From Pseudarthrobacter oxydans (GTDB taxonomy: Bacteria > Actinomycetota > Actinomycetes > Actinomycetales > Micrococcaceae): 64,000 nucleotides of DNA. Positions 20,981-30,388 of this stretch are shown here, piece by piece (position 1 is the first letter of the stretch; each line of letters starts with the position of its first letter). The notes below the pieces were generated by a model. It was not told where the DNA came from, ran no database searches, and saw nothing but the letters and a program-made list of their open reading frames with translations. The DNA lies in NCBI RefSeq assembly GCF_013314975.1, contig NZ_JABTYH010000025.1, positions 1 to 64,000 of the forward strand, in the 5' to 3' direction. The position numbers were made by a program, and so were the translations under genes.

Positions 20981-21301
20981 TTACTTGATACCAGTGATCT
21001 TGACCTTGGTCAGTTCCTGGCGGTGACCCTGGCGCTTCTTGTAACCGGTCTTGTTCTTGAACTTCTGGATCACAATCTTAGGACCACGGAGGTCCTGGAG
21101 GATCTCAGCCGTAACAGTTACCTTGGCCAGGTCAGCAGCGGCGGAGGTGACCTTGTCACCGTCAACCAGGAGCAGTGCGGGCAGCTGAATGGTGCTGCCA
21201 GCTCCACCGGCGACGCGGTTCAGGGTAACGAAGTCTCCAACGGAAACCTTCTCTTGGCGGCCGCCTGCGCGGACAATCGCGTACACCACTTGGGAACTCA
21301 C
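20981..21301 (-). CDS. rplU: 50S ribosomal protein L21
   Basis: The 106-residue L21 binds 23S rRNA in the large subunit. Family features are [11 protein letters not shown] near the start and the C-terminal R-Q-G-H-R-Q, where the motif K-K-R-Q-G-H-R-Q is visible at about 90-97. GTG 21301 is the start used; a GTG at codon 5 or 6 would also be possible. It is the first gene of the rplU-rpmA-obg unit, with a promoter candidate about 120 bases upstream. Confidence 0.97.
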   Translation of the reverse strand: MSSQVVYAIVRAGGRQEKVSVGDFVTLNRVAGGAGSTIQLPALLLVDGDKVTSAAADLAKVTVTAEILQDLRGPKIVIQKFKNKTGYKKRQGHRQELTKVKITGIK

Positions 21302-21421
21302 TTCTCTCGACGTTTATTACAAATTTGCGTGCGGAACCCGGTTCCATGATTGGGTGGGCTCTCGCTGTGCCTCAACGCCGTGGGGTCATAACCCAAGTGT
21401 TGGCGTAAGCACCGAAGATCT

Positions 21422-21451
21422 AGAATACGCTAGTTTTGGCTTCGGCCGCAA
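21422..21451 (-). promoter_or_regulatory. Candidate promoter of rplU-rpmA-obg
   Basis: On the minus strand TTGCGG (-35-like) and TATTCT (-10-like) are separated by 18 bases, about 120 bases upstream of rplU in an otherwise featureless leader. No experimental support; the spacing and position are what favour it. Confidence 0.4.
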
Positions 21452-21553
21452 ATGAGGCTGGTTCCGGCGGGTTGTCTGTGATACGCACCACAGCCCAGGT
21501 CCGCGCCCTTACCTGTGCCCCACCATAGTACCGGCGGGACGCGCAACAGGGTG

Positions 21554-23131
21554 TCAGGAATGAAGTCGCGGCGCGTCGAAAAAGTCCACCTCGAGGCGGC
21601 AGGACTGCCTGAACGCCGCCACCATGGCGTCCCGGTCCCCTGCGGACGCGCTGCGGCCGGCCCCGTCCACAATCGCAACCGCCGTGCGGGTGGCGGCAGC
21701 GAAGTCCTCGTCCGCGTACGTGCGCAGCCACTCGGCGTAGGGGTGGCCGGCCGGTTCCCCGGCAGCCACGAACCGGGCGTGGAGTGTTGCGCCCACCTCG
21801 GCGTACAGCCAGAAGCAGGGCAGGACCGCTGCGGCCAGCACCGCGTAACTGCCCGACGCCGATGCCGCCGTCAGGTGGTCCACGTAGGACTTGGTGACGG
21901 GTCCCAGCTGCGGCTCAACGGTCCGTGTACTGAGCCAGGAGCGGTGCAGCTCGGACTCCACCTCCAGGCACTGCGCGGCGGAACGTGCCCAGAAGAGCTG
22001 CTCCCCTTCGGTGGGGGCGAGTGCACTGGTCCGCGCCAGCACCCGTGAGTAGCCGTTGAGGTAGATGGCGTCCTGGGCGAGGTAGTAGGCAAACTCCTTC
22101 TCCGGCAGGCTCCCGGAAGCCAGGCCCTGGATGAAGTCCAGCGCGTAGATGTCCTCGAGGTCCTTTGCGGCGTCCGCCCAGAGCTGCGCCGCGAAGCTCC
22201 CCTCGCCGCGCACGGCCGGCAGGTGGTGGAAGTGGTGCACGGGCCCGTTGCCCGCCCCCACCTCCAGGGCCTCCGAGGCCTCCAGCGCGCCGGCAAGCCA
22301 GGGCTTGACCTCGCGCAGGGCTGCCTCCCAGTCCCCCACCCGGGCCTGGACCGTGGCCATGGCCGCGGACAGGGAGCATCCGGTGCCGTGGCTGTTCACT
22401 GTTGCCACCCGCTGACCGGGAACCACGACCACCTCGCGGGACAACATCCCGGCGGTGCTTACGAGGGCGTCGGGGCATTCGGCCCCTGCGAGGTGCCCGC
22501 CTTTGACCAGTACCGTGGCTCCCGTGGCGGCGGAGAGGTTCCGGCCCTGTTCCAGGGCGCCTTCCCAGGTCTGCTGCACGTTGCCGCCAACGAGCATGGC
22601 GAGTTCAGCCAGGTTGGGCGTGATGAGGTGCGCCAGCGGAAGCAGGCCGCTAAGCGCGGCTTCGGCGGATTCCTGGAGGAGCCGGTCGCCGCTGGTGGCC
22701 ACCATGACAGGGTCCAGGACCACGACGGCGGGACGCACCTTTTCGAGCCATGCATGGACGGCTTCGATCACCCCGGCATCGCCCAGCATGCCGATCTTTA
22801 CGGCGTCGATGCTGATGTCGTCGCTCAGGGCGTCGAGCTGCTGGGTAAGGAAGTTGGCGGGGGGAACGTGGACGCCGCGCACGCCGCGGGTGTTCTGTGC
22901 GGTGAGGGCGGTAATGGCGGCCATTCCGTAGCCGCCGTGGGCGGCGATGCTTTTCAGGTCCGCCTGGATGCCGGCCCCGCCGGAAGGATCGGATCCGGCA
23001 ATGGAGAGGACCCGTGGCACGCCGCGGTACTCGCGGCCGGGGGCTGCAGGCGCAGAAGCAGCTGCAGGCCCGGAAGCACACGCGGATGTGCCCTGGATGG
23101 TGGCAGTGGGCATTGCAAGGGTGGAAGACAA
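21554..23131 (-). CDS. thiD: Bifunctional hydroxymethylpyrimidine (phosphate) kinase / TenA fusion
   Basis: This 525-residue thiamine-pathway fusion has an N-terminal ThiD kinase domain (about residues 40-300, with S-I-A-G-S-D-P-S-G-G-A-G), which phosphorylates HMP and HMP-P. The C-terminal TenA domain (about 310-520) has A-A-V-L-P-C-F-W-L-Y carrying the catalytic-type Cys; it salvages degraded thiamine pyrimidine. TTG 23131 is preferred because AAGGG lies 7 bases upstream, inside the 3' end of the TPP riboswitch; ATG 23113 has no ribosome binding site. The gene lies between rne and rplU. Confidence 0.92.
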   Translation of the reverse strand: MSSTLAMPTATIQGTSACASGPAAASAPAAPGREYRGVPRVLSIAGSDPSGGAGIQADLKSIAAHGGYGMAAITALTAQNTRGVRGVHVPPANFLTQQLDALSDDISIDAVKIGMLGDAGVIEAVHAWLEKVRPAVVVLDPVMVATSGDRLLQESAEAALSGLLPLAHLITPNLAELAMLVGGNVQQTWEGALEQGRNLSAATGATVLVKGGHLAGAECPDALVSTAGMLSREVVVVPGQRVATVNSHGTGCSLSAAMATVQARVGDWEAALREVKPWLAGALEASEALEVGAGNGPVHHFHHLPAVRGEGSFAAQLWADAAKDLEDIYALDFIQGLASGSLPEKEFAYYLAQDAIYLNGYSRVLARTSALAPTEGEQLFWARSAAQCLEVESELHRSWLSTRTVEPQLGPVTKSYVDHLTAASASGSYAVLAAAVLPCFWLYAEVGATLHARFVAAGEPAGHPYAEWLRTYADEDFAAATRTAVAIVDGAGRSASAGDRDAMVAAFRQSCRLEVDFFDAPRLHS

Positions 23132-23133
23132 GA

Positions 23134-23213
23134 GACATCCCTTCGCCGGTGCTAGCCGGACAGGTTCAACGGGTCTGGATCTCAGCCGGCTCTCTGCGCG
23201 GCACCCCGTGTCA
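23134..23213 (-). promoter_or_regulatory. TPP riboswitch (THI element)
   Basis: The minus strand carries the conserved aptamer pieces in order: ACGGGGTGCC, GGCTGAGAT, ACCCGTTGAACCTG, GGCTAGCACCGGCGAAGGGA. The P1 strands GACA and TGTC close the element. The ribosome binding site AAGGG of thiD-tenA lies in the closing strand, so TPP binding should hide it and lower translation. No terminator hairpin is seen between the aptamer and the gene, which supports translational control. Confidence 0.95.
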
Positions 23214-23340
23214 GTTCCCCAGCCTAGCTTTTTTGAGGTCCACAGCGTGAAGGTGACACAGTGCGGCCGGAGCGGGGTGGAATGCCGGTGTTCAATGAGG
23301 GTGGTCAAAAGCGCTGCGGAGCGCCGCCTTAAAGGACGGA

Positions 23341-23375
23341 TGCCCGGCCGGCCACTGACTGTGGCTGGCCGGGCA
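23341..23375 (-). terminator. Hairpin downstream of rne
   Basis: A GC-rich inverted repeat (TGCCCGGCCGGCCA / TGGCTGGCCGGGCA, one wobble position) with a 7-base loop lies 60 bases past the rne stop. No clear T-run follows, so it is assigned by stem strength and position. It separates rne from the thiD leader region. Confidence 0.5.
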
Positions 23376-23437
23376 TTCGGTCAATACCCGCCCTGGGTCC
23401 CGGATTCCGGTAACTCCATGCGTGGCAGCTCCAGTTC

Positions 23438-26400
23438 CTAGAGCTCTGAGGCAGGCACCCCGACGCCGAGGATGATCGGCGCGTCCGAGGGCTTGCCGCT
23501 GGCCGGCTGCGAAGCACCCGCCTTGTCCGTTTCCGGTGCCTTGGCGGCGTGGGAATGCCCGGCCGCGGGGGCTGGAACATTCTCGCGATGCTGGACCGAG
23601 GTCTCGTTGGCTGCTCCCTGCGCGCGGCTGGCACTCCGGTTCCGGCGTGCCCTGCGCGGGCGTGACTGCTCCAGGGTGTGGTCCGAGTAGTCCTGCTCCG
23701 CTGCGGCGGCCACCGGCCGCTGCTCCGGCTGGACGGCTGCGGGCTCCCGCTGTTCCGGTGCCTGCTCCGGCTCACGTGTCCGCTCCGGGGCAGGAGCCTG
23801 CTGGGGAGCCTCTTCCGCCCCGCGCTGGACCGGCTGCACGTCCGGCGTTCCAGCCGGCGTGCCGGCTGCCGGTGCGGGCTCGCCCAGGTGGGCGAAGGCC
23901 GCGGCAAGGCGGTCCAGGGTGAGGGCAGGCTTTGGCTGCTGCTCCTCGGCGTGCTCCACGAAGGGCAGGACGACTTTCTCCCCGCCAAAGGTCAGCACGG
24001 CAGCGGGCCTGGACGCATCGCCGTCGTGCTTCTCCGTTTCAGCCGGAACTGCGGGCTGGGCCTGCGTTGCCTGCCTGGCGGCGGCCAACTCGTCGTCATG
24101 CAGGTGGGCCGCGTGGGCGGCAGCCGCGATGTTGGCAAGGGCCAGCCTGGTGGCTTCCGCTTTCGCATGCCGCTCGGCGTCCGTCGGATCAGGGTGGACC
24201 GTGTGGACGTGGACGGCAGCTGCCGGCGCGGCGTCCGGCTGCTGGCCGCCGCGGCCGCGGCGGCGCTTCCGGTCCGGACGGGCACCGGGCTGGCTGCTGT
24301 CCGTGCGCTGCGCCTCGATGCGGTTGCCCTCGGCGCGTGCTTCCGGGCGGTGCTCGGCACGCTGCACGTGATGCTCGGCAGCCACAATGTTCGCCCGGCG
24401 GTGTTCCACCGGGTCATCGTGGGTGACCACGCCGCGGCCGGCGCAGGCCTCGCACTGCTCGCCGAACACTTCAAGGAGCCCCGTGCCCATCCGCTTGCGG
24501 GTCATCTGCACCAGGCCCAGCGAGGTGACTTCGGCAACCTGGTGCTTGGTGCGGTCACGGCCCAGGCACTCCACCATGCGCCGCAGGACCAGGTCGCGGT
24601 TGGACTCCAGGACCATGTCGATGAAGTCGATGACAATGATGCCGCCGATGTCGCGGAGGCGGAGCTGCCGGACTACTTCCTCCGCAGCTTCCAGGTTGTT
24701 CTTGGTGACTGTTTCTTCGAGGTTGCCGCCGCTGCCGGTGAACTTGCCGGTGTTGACGTCCACCACGGTCATGGCCTCGGTCCGGTCGATCACCAGCGAG
24801 CCGCCGGAGGGCAGGAAGACCTTCCGTTCCAGGGCCTTGTGGATCTGCTCATCGATGCGCCAGGCACTGAAGATGTCCTGGTCCTTGGTCCACTTCTCGA
24901 GCCGTCCCACCAGGTCCGGGGCGACGTATGTGACGTATGCCTCGATGGTGTCCCAAGCTTCCTCGCCGGAGACGATCAGCTTGGAGAAGTCCTCGTTGAA
25001 GACGTCGCGGACCACCTTGATGGTGAGGTCCGGTTCGCCGTAGAGCAGCTCGGGGGCAAGGATCTTGGTGGACTTCGACTGGCTTTCGATGCCCTCCCAC
25101 TGGGCACGCAGCCGGTTGATGTCGTGCGTCAGCTCTTCCTCGGAGGCACCTTCCGCGGCCGTACGGACAATCACGCCGGCGTGCTCGGGAAGGCGGTCCT
25201 TGAGGATCCGCTTCAGGCGGTTGCGTTCGACGTCGGGAAGCTTCCGGGAAATGCCGGTCATGGAGCCGCCGGGAACGTACACCAGGTAGCGGCCGGGCAG
25301 GGAGATCTGGCTGGTCAGGCGCGCGCCCTTGTGGCCCACCGGGTCCTTGGTCACCTGGACCAGGACGGTGTCGCCGGACTTCAGCGCGTTCTCGATGCGG
25401 CGCTGCTTGCCCTCAAGGTTGACGGCCTCCCAGTTCACCTCGCCGGCGTACAGCACGGCGTTGCGGCCGCGGCCGATGTCCACGAAGGCAGCTTCCATGG
25501 ACGGCAGGACGTTCTGGACCTTGCCCAGGTAGACGTTGCCGATCAGGGAGTCCTGCTGGGTCTTGGACACGAAGTGCTCGGCCAGGACCCCGTCTTCGAG
25601 GACAGCGATCTGGATTCTGTCGTCGCGCTGGCGGACGATCATCTGGCGGTCCACGGATTCCCGGCGTGCCAGGAACTCGGCTTCGGTAATGACGGTGCGG
25701 CGGCGGCCGGTATCGCGTGATTCGCGGCGGCGCTGCTTCTTGGCTTCCAGGCGGGTGGAGCCCTTGACGCTGGTGACGCGGTTGTTCACGGCGGGTTCGC
25801 TGACGGCGCGCGGAGCGCGGACCCGGGTGACCGTGTTGGGCGGATCGTCGTCTTCCCCGCCCGTCAGTTCGAGGTCCTGGTCGCCACGGCGGCGGCGGCG
25901 GCGGCGACGGGAGGTCACGCCTTCATCGGCCTGCCCGGCGGAGTCCTCATCAGCATCCTCGGCGGCGTCGCTGTCTGCGGCAGCGGCGCTGTCGCCTTCT
26001 TCACCGTCACGCTCGCCCGCCCTGCTGCGGCCGCGGCGGCCGCGGCCGCGGCGCCTCCGGCGGTTGCCGGCGTCGTCCGAATCGTCCTCGGCGTCGTCAG
26101 CCTCGGCATCCTCGACGGGCACCGGGGCGGGCCGGACGACAGTGCTGAGGTCCGGGGCCTGGAACAGCACCGACGTCGGGGAACCCGGTTCCATGAACAG
26201 GGACCCGAACGGGCTGGCGGGGGCTGACGACCCTGCGGCGCCGGCCTCGGGCTCGGCAGAAGAATTGGCGTCGCCTTCAACGGAAGGCTCGACGGCGGAC
26301 GTTGGCTGCGCGGAAGCGCCGGCGGCTTTGGCGGCAGGCGCCTGGGCTGCAGCCTCAGTTACCGGTTCAGAGCCGGCGGGCGCATCGGCGGAGGCCGGAA

Positions 26401-26923
26401 CAGCGGTGCCAGACGCCGCGGGTGCGGGCTCAGCCGACCCGGTGTCTGCCGGCTCGGTGTCAACCGGCCCAGGTGCGGCCGTCCCTGCCGGCGGCTCCTC
26501 CGCCTCGACGACGGCCGGGGCAGACGTCTTGCGCGTGGCAACCCGGCGGCGCCGGACGGGCTTCGATTCTTCCGCGGCAACCTCTGCAGGCCCGGCGGCA
26601 GGCGCCTGCTGCGCGCCGTCGTCGTTGGCGTTGTTGGTGTTCCCGGTTTCGGTGCCGGCCTCCGCAGCAAAGACGGGAAGCGGCTCGGCGGTCTCGACTT
26701 TCTTCCGCGAACGGCTCCGGCGGGCGGGCGCCTTGGCCTCGGCGGCCTCAGCTTCCGCGGCCCCGGCCTCGGCGGTGACACCTTCGGCGGCAGCCTCAGT
26801 GGCCACGGCCTCGCCGGTTTTCGGAGCGGCCTTCCGCCGGGTCCTCGTGGCCTTCTTCGGCACGGAGTCGGCATCCACGGACGCTGCTTCATCGTTAACG
26901 GCTAAAACTTGTTCATTATCCAT
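23438..26923 (-). CDS. rne: Ribonuclease E/G
   Basis: This is an RNase E/G family endonuclease for mRNA decay and rRNA processing. The S1 and catalytic core start near residue 434 (N-V-Y-L-G-K-V-Q-N-V-L-P-S-M-E-A-A-F-V-D-I-G-R-G). The active-site region I-D-F-I-D-M lies near 768, and the Zn-link Cys pair C-E-A-C near 824. Unlike E. coli RNase E, low-complexity Ala/Glu/Arg-rich extensions flank the core on both sides, with about 430 residues before and 330 after it. ATG 26923 begins M-D-N-E-Q with AGGAG upstream; the frame continues open further up but without support. Confidence 0.93.
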   Translation of the reverse strand: MDNEQVLAVNDEAASVDADSVPKKATRTRRKAAPKTGEAVATEAAAEGVTAEAGAAEAEAAEAKAPARRSRSRKKVETAEPLPVFAAEAGTETGNTNNANDDGAQQAPAAGPAEVAAEESKPVRRRRVATRKTSAPAVVEAEEPPAGTAAPGPVDTEPADTGSAEPAPAASGTAVPASADAPAGSEPVTEAAAQAPAAKAAGASAQPTSAVEPSVEGDANSSAEPEAGAAGSSAPASPFGSLFMEPGSPTSVLFQAPDLSTVVRPAPVPVEDAEADDAEDDSDDAGNRRRRRGRGRRGRSRAGERDGEEGDSAAAADSDAAEDADEDSAGQADEGVTSRRRRRRRRGDQDLELTGGEDDDPPNTVTRVRAPRAVSEPAVNNRVTSVKGSTRLEAKKQRRRESRDTGRRRTVITEAEFLARRESVDRQMIVRQRDDRIQIAVLEDGVLAEHFVSKTQQDSLIGNVYLGKVQNVLPSMEAAFVDIGRGRNAVLYAGEVNWEAVNLEGKQRRIENALKSGDTVLVQVTKDPVGHKGARLTSQISLPGRYLVYVPGGSMTGISRKLPDVERNRLKRILKDRLPEHAGVIVRTAAEGASEEELTHDINRLRAQWEGIESQSKSTKILAPELLYGEPDLTIKVVRDVFNEDFSKLIVSGEEAWDTIEAYVTYVAPDLVGRLEKWTKDQDIFSAWRIDEQIHKALERKVFLPSGGSLVIDRTEAMTVVDVNTGKFTGSGGNLEETVTKNNLEAAEEVVRQLRLRDIGGIIVIDFIDMVLESNRDLVLRRMVECLGRDRTKHQVAEVTSLGLVQMTRKRMGTGLLEVFGEQCEACAGRGVVTHDDPVEHRRANIVAAEHHVQRAEHRPEARAEGNRIEAQRTDSSQPGARPDRKRRRGRGGQQPDAAPAAAVHVHTVHPDPTDAERHAKAEATRLALANIAAAAHAAHLHDDELAAARQATQAQPAVPAETEKHDGDASRPAAVLTFGGEKVVLPFVEHAEEQQPKPALTLDRLAAAFAHLGEPAPAAGTPAGTPDVQPVQRGAEEAPQQAPAPERTREPEQAPEQREPAAVQPEQRPVAAAAEQDYSDHTLEQSRPRRARRNRSASRAQGAANETSVQHRENVPAPAAGHSHAAKAPETDKAGASQPASGKPSDAPIILGVGVPASEL

Positions 26924-27362
26924 ATGTGGCAACACTCCTGCCCCTGACGTACCGCCACATCCGGCACCCATTGGGGCACATATTGTCAAAACCCGCAGGC
27001 GTTGACAGAAGTCAAGTGGATACCCCCAGGTTCGCACCGGCAGTGGGGTGCGGCAGCCCGTGGGGGCCGGCAGGATGTTCAAGAACCCGTTGTTCCACAT
27101 GCCACAACCAGGTGCCGCCCCATGGAGTTGCGGAGTTCGGATCAAAGAATCCAAAGCCTGCGCTGCTCATCACTGGCGGTCTTGCGAACAAGCTGCCGGA
27201 CCGGAGTCCGAATGTGGATCGGGTTCCAGCCACGTTCATTCTCTCATACCCCGGCTATTCCACGGCGGAAGCAGCAGCACTTGTTCGCTTTCCTGGAAGG
27301 TCTTTCCAGCGTCCGGCGTTACAATCGGGCAAGGACCACCCGATGAAAAGGACGCCTTGCCA
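26924..27362. other. Gene-free gap between rne and VKOR gene
   Basis: This 439-base stretch separates the divergent rne and VKOR genes. It must hold both promoters. A TACAAT near 27320 is a possible -10 element for the VKOR gene, without a good -35. I see no supportable gene, RNA or repeat in it. Confidence 0.5.
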
Positions 27363-28034
27363 ATGCCCAGCATCTCCCCCTTGAGCGGCACCCACACGCC
27401 GGAACGGACTGTGGATCCGGACAGCAGTGCAGCCGCAGCCCGCCCGCGGATGACCCGTGACCGGCCGCTTGGCTGGCTGATGGTCATTACCGGGGTGGTC
27501 GGATGGCTGGCTTCCGGAACGCTGGTGCTGGAGAAACTGGAGGTCCTCAAGGACCCCAACCACACCACGGTGTGCGACGTGAACCCGTGGATCTCCTGCG
27601 GCCAGGTGATGCAGACGTGGCAGAGCTCGCTGTTTGGCTTCCCCAATATGTTTATCGGCATCGTGGCGTTCGCCATCGCCATCACCGTGGGCATGTCACT
27701 GCTGGCCGGCGCCCAGTTTGCGCGGTGGTACTGGGTGGGCCTCCAGGCGGGGGTCACGCTCGGTTTCGCGTTCGTGGTGTGGCTGTGGTCCCAGGCCCTC
27801 TACGTCATCCACATACTGTGCCCGTTCTGCATGGTTGTCTGGGCAGCCATGATCCCGCTGTTTGTCTGGGTGACCATCCGGAACATCAGCGCCGGGGTCA
27901 TTCCCGCCCCCGCCAACGCCGCCCGCATCCTGGGTGACTCCGGCTGGATCATCACCGCCCTGCTGTATGTGGCCGTCATCGCCACCATCTTCTTCGCCTT
28001 CATTCAGGTGTTCGCCGGCACCTCCGGCTTCTAG
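27363..28034 (+). CDS. Vitamin K epoxide reductase family protein
   Basis: This 223-residue integral membrane protein is a VKOR homologue that reduces quinone and supplies oxidising equivalents to DsbA-like proteins for disulfide formation outside the membrane. The two Cys pairs are C71 and C79 (C-D-V-N-P-W-I-S-C) and the redox C-P-F-C at 153-156. Four to five membrane segments are visible. ATG 27363 (M-P-S-I-S) is used; the frame is open further upstream, but that stretch lies over the divergent rne leader. No fused thioredoxin domain is present. Confidence 0.9.
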   Translation: MPSISPLSGTHTPERTVDPDSSAAAARPRMTRDRPLGWLMVITGVVGWLASGTLVLEKLEVLKDPNHTTVCDVNPWISCGQVMQTWQSSLFGFPNMFIGIVAFAIAITVGMSLLAGAQFARWYWVGLQAGVTLGFAFVVWLWSQALYVIHILCPFCMVVWAAMIPLFVWVTIRNISAGVIPAPANAARILGDSGWIITALLYVAVIATIFFAFIQVFAGTSGF

Positions 28035-28046
28035 GCCTGCTGACGG

Positions 28047-28082
28047 AAAAAGCCCCTGGTTCCGAGGAACCAGGGGCTTTTT
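28047..28082. terminator. Bidirectional terminator between VKOR gene and ndk
   Basis: A near-perfect 17-bp hairpin (A-run, AGCCCCTGGTTCC / GGAACCAGGGGCT, T-run) lies between convergent genes. T-runs on both strands make it a good bidirectional intrinsic terminator. Confidence 0.9.
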
Positions 28083-28097
28083 GCTGTCCCTGGGCTG

Positions 28098-28517
28098 TCA
28101 GCCCTGGAACCAGATCTTGATCTCGCGTCCGGCGGATTCGGCGGAGTCGGAGCCGTGGACCAGGTTCTGCTGGACCTTCAGGCCCCAGTCGCGGCCGAAG
28201 TCGCCGCGGATGGTGCCGGGGGCGGCCGTGGTGGGGTCGGTGGTGCCGGCCAGCGAACGGAAGCCCTCGATGACGCGGTGGCCCTCGAAGATGGCCGCCA
28301 CCACGGGTCCGGAGAGCATGAAGTCCACCAGGGGCTCGTAGAAGGGCTTGCCCACGTGCTCCTCGTAGTGCTGCTCCAGGAGTTCGCGTGAGGCGTCAAC
28401 CTTCTTCAGCTCAGCCAGGGTGTAGCCCTTGGCTTCGATCCGGGCCAGGATGGCGCCGGTAAGGTTGCGGGCGACGCCGTCGGGCTTGATCAGGACGAGG
28501 GTGCGCTCAGTAGTCAC
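28098..28517 (-). CDS. ndk: Nucleoside diphosphate kinase
   Basis: Ndk balances nucleoside triphosphate pools by passing phosphate from ATP through a histidine. The 139-residue protein begins [10 protein letters not shown] and contains the catalytic His in N-L-V-H-G-S-D-S near residue 120, within the normal length range. It lies 40 bases downstream of the DUF4233 gene in the leftward ileS-folC-DUF4233-ndk run. Confidence 0.97.
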   Translation of the reverse strand: MTTERTLVLIKPDGVARNLTGAILARIEAKGYTLAELKKVDASRELLEQHYEEHVGKPFYEPLVDFMLSGPVVAAIFEGHRVIEGFRSLAGTTDPTTAAPGTIRGDFGRDWGLKVQQNLVHGSDSAESAGREIKIWFQG

Positions 28518-28557
28518 AACTGCTCCAATGCGTTGGTAAGGGGTTTCGGGGTCAAGT

Positions 28558-29022
28558 CTACGGGGACTGCGGCTGCTGGCCGGGCCCGGCCTCCTCCGGA
28601 TGGGCGGCTTCCCAGGCAGCCTGTTCGCGGGCCCGTTCCCCGGCTTCCCGGTCCAGCCGGATTCCGGTGCGGATCCCGTACCACCACGCCGCGGCGAACA
28701 GGGTGCCCACCAGGAACATGGCCGGCTCGAAGATCCCGGTGAGGATCAGGACCAGCTGCAGGATCCAGCCCAGGCCGATGCCCCAGGGCTTGGTGAGGAA
28801 GGCGCACGCAACGATCATCACCACGCAGAGCCCAATCCCCACCCCCAGGATGACCGCCGGCGGGAACTCCCCCCGCCGCAGGCCGAACACCGCCAGGGTG
28901 GCAAAGAACATTACGAAGGCTTCCAGCAGCAGGACCGTGGATGCGAACATCACCTTGGTGGAGCGGCGCTTCCTGGGCATGCCCGGCCGCCACTCGCGCT
29001 GCGCTTTGGTCAACTTGGCCAT
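28558..29022 (-). CDS. DUF4233 membrane protein
   Basis: This 154-residue protein has a basic N-terminus ([11 protein letters not shown]) and four membrane segments at about residues 23-45, 50-71, 79-95 and 99-115, followed by a charged Glu/Ala-rich tail. DUF4233 proteins regularly lie between folC and ndk in actinobacteria, as here; only 4 bases separate it from folC. ATG 29022 is the start of the conserved part; longer upstream frames only read over folC. Function is unknown. Confidence 0.82.
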   Translation of the reverse strand: MAKLTKAQREWRPGMPRKRRSTKVMFASTVLLLEAFVMFFATLAVFGLRRGEFPPAVILGVGIGLCVVMIVACAFLTKPWGIGLGWILQLVLILTGIFEPAMFLVGTLFAAAWWYGIRTGIRLDREAGERAREQAAWEAAHPEEAGPGQQPQSP

Positions 29023-29026
29023 GGAC

Positions 29027-30385
29027 TCAGGCCTCCGTCTTGCCGAGCAGGATCCGTGCTTCGGCCACGAGCGTGATGGAGCCTGTGACCAGCACTCCCC
29101 CGGAGAGGTCGTCATTGGCTTCGGCGCGTTCCACCGCCCATTCCAGGGCGTCATCGAGCTTCTCGGCGATGTGCACGTTGTCCTCGCCGAAGCCAAGCTC
29201 AATTGCCAGTTCGGCCAGCTCAGCGGCCGGCACGGCCCGTGGGGAGTTCGACTGCGTGAAGCAGTACTCCTCCGCCATCCCGCCCAGGGATTCCTTGAGC
29301 TGGCGGAGGATCTCCTCGGCGTCCTTCTCCTTGAGTACTCCGACCACCGGGACAAGCCTGGTGAAGGTGAAGGCTTCCTGCAGGGCGGCTGCGGAGGCCT
29401 TGATGCCGTCCGGGTTGTGGGCAGCGTCCACCACGATCGTGGGAGCTGTCCGCACCACTTCAAGGCGGCCCGGAGACGTGACGTTCGAGAAGCCTTCCTG
29501 GAGCACCTCGAAGTCGAGTTCCTTTTCTCCCCCGAAGAAAGCTTCCAGGGCCGCCACGGCCACCGCGGCGTTCTGTGCCTGGTGGGCGCCGTGCAGCGGG
29601 ACCAGCAGTTCAGGGTAGCGGCCGGCGATGCCCTGGATGCTCACCACCTGCCCGCCCACTGCCACGGTGCGGGATTCGACGCCGAATTCCACGCCTTCGA
29701 AGCGGAACGGCACCCCCACGTCCTTGGCCTTGTCCAGCAGGACCTGCGCAGCGTCCAGCGGCTGGGCGGCACTGATGAGGTAGCCGCCGGGCTTGATGAT
29801 GCCGGCCTTTTCGTACGCGATGTCCTCCGTGGTCTCACCCAGCAGGTCCGTGTGGTCCAGCGAGATGGGGGTGATCACGGAAACCTGCCCGTCACCCACG
29901 TTCGTGGCATCCGTGATTCCGCCGAGGCCAACCTCGATCACCGCCACGTTGACCGGCTGGTCCGCGAAGATGGCGAAGCCCAGGATGGTGAGGCATTCGA
30001 AGTAGGTGAGCCGAGGTTCGCCTGCAGCCTCGAGCTCGGAGTCGACGATCTGCAGGTAGGGGCGGATCTCGTCCCAGATGCGCACGAAGGTCTCGTCGGG
30101 GACCGGGTGCCCGTCGATGCTGATCCGCTCCGTCACCTTGGACAGGTGCGGGCTGGTGTACCGTCCGGTGCTCAGGCCGTGGGCCCGCAGGACGGATTCG
30201 ATCATCCGGGCCGTGGAGGTCTTGCCGTTGGTCCCGGTGACGTGGATGATCGGGAACGCCTTGTTCGGCTCGCCCAGCACATCCATCGCCCGGAACAGCG
30301 GGGCCAGCCGCGGCTCCATCTTGTTTTCCGGCGCCCGGCCCAGCAGCTCGGCGTAGACGCTCTCTACGGAAAATTCGTCAGTCAT
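29027..30385 (-). CDS. folC: Dihydrofolate synthase / folylpolyglutamate synthase
   Basis: FolC adds glutamate to dihydropteroate and then extends the glutamate tail of folates, using ATP. The Mur-ligase-like P-loop G-T-N-G-K-T-S lies at residues 51-57, with Y-T-S-P-H-L near 76 and the second-domain H-N-P-D-G motif near 322. At 452 residues it matches bifunctional FolC. It begins 3 bases after ileS ends, so both are likely translated from the T-box-controlled message. Confidence 0.95.
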   Translation of the reverse strand: MTDEFSVESVYAELLGRAPENKMEPRLAPLFRAMDVLGEPNKAFPIIHVTGTNGKTSTARMIESVLRAHGLSTGRYTSPHLSKVTERISIDGHPVPDETFVRIWDEIRPYLQIVDSELEAAGEPRLTYFECLTILGFAIFADQPVNVAVIEVGLGGITDATNVGDGQVSVITPISLDHTDLLGETTEDIAYEKAGIIKPGGYLISAAQPLDAAQVLLDKAKDVGVPFRFEGVEFGVESRTVAVGGQVVSIQGIAGRYPELLVPLHGAHQAQNAAVAVAALEAFFGGEKELDFEVLQEGFSNVTSPGRLEVVRTAPTIVVDAAHNPDGIKASAAALQEAFTFTRLVPVVGVLKEKDAEEILRQLKESLGGMAEEYCFTQSNSPRAVPAAELAELAIELGFGEDNVHIAEKLDDALEWAVERAEANDDLSGGVLVTGSITLVAEARILLGKTEA

Positions 30386-30388
30386 GGA

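Noticed and set aside
23678-25720. Plus-strand open frame of about 680 codons over rne
   Set aside because: Antisense to RNase E/G catalytic core; repetitive composition only mirrors the low-complexity gene.
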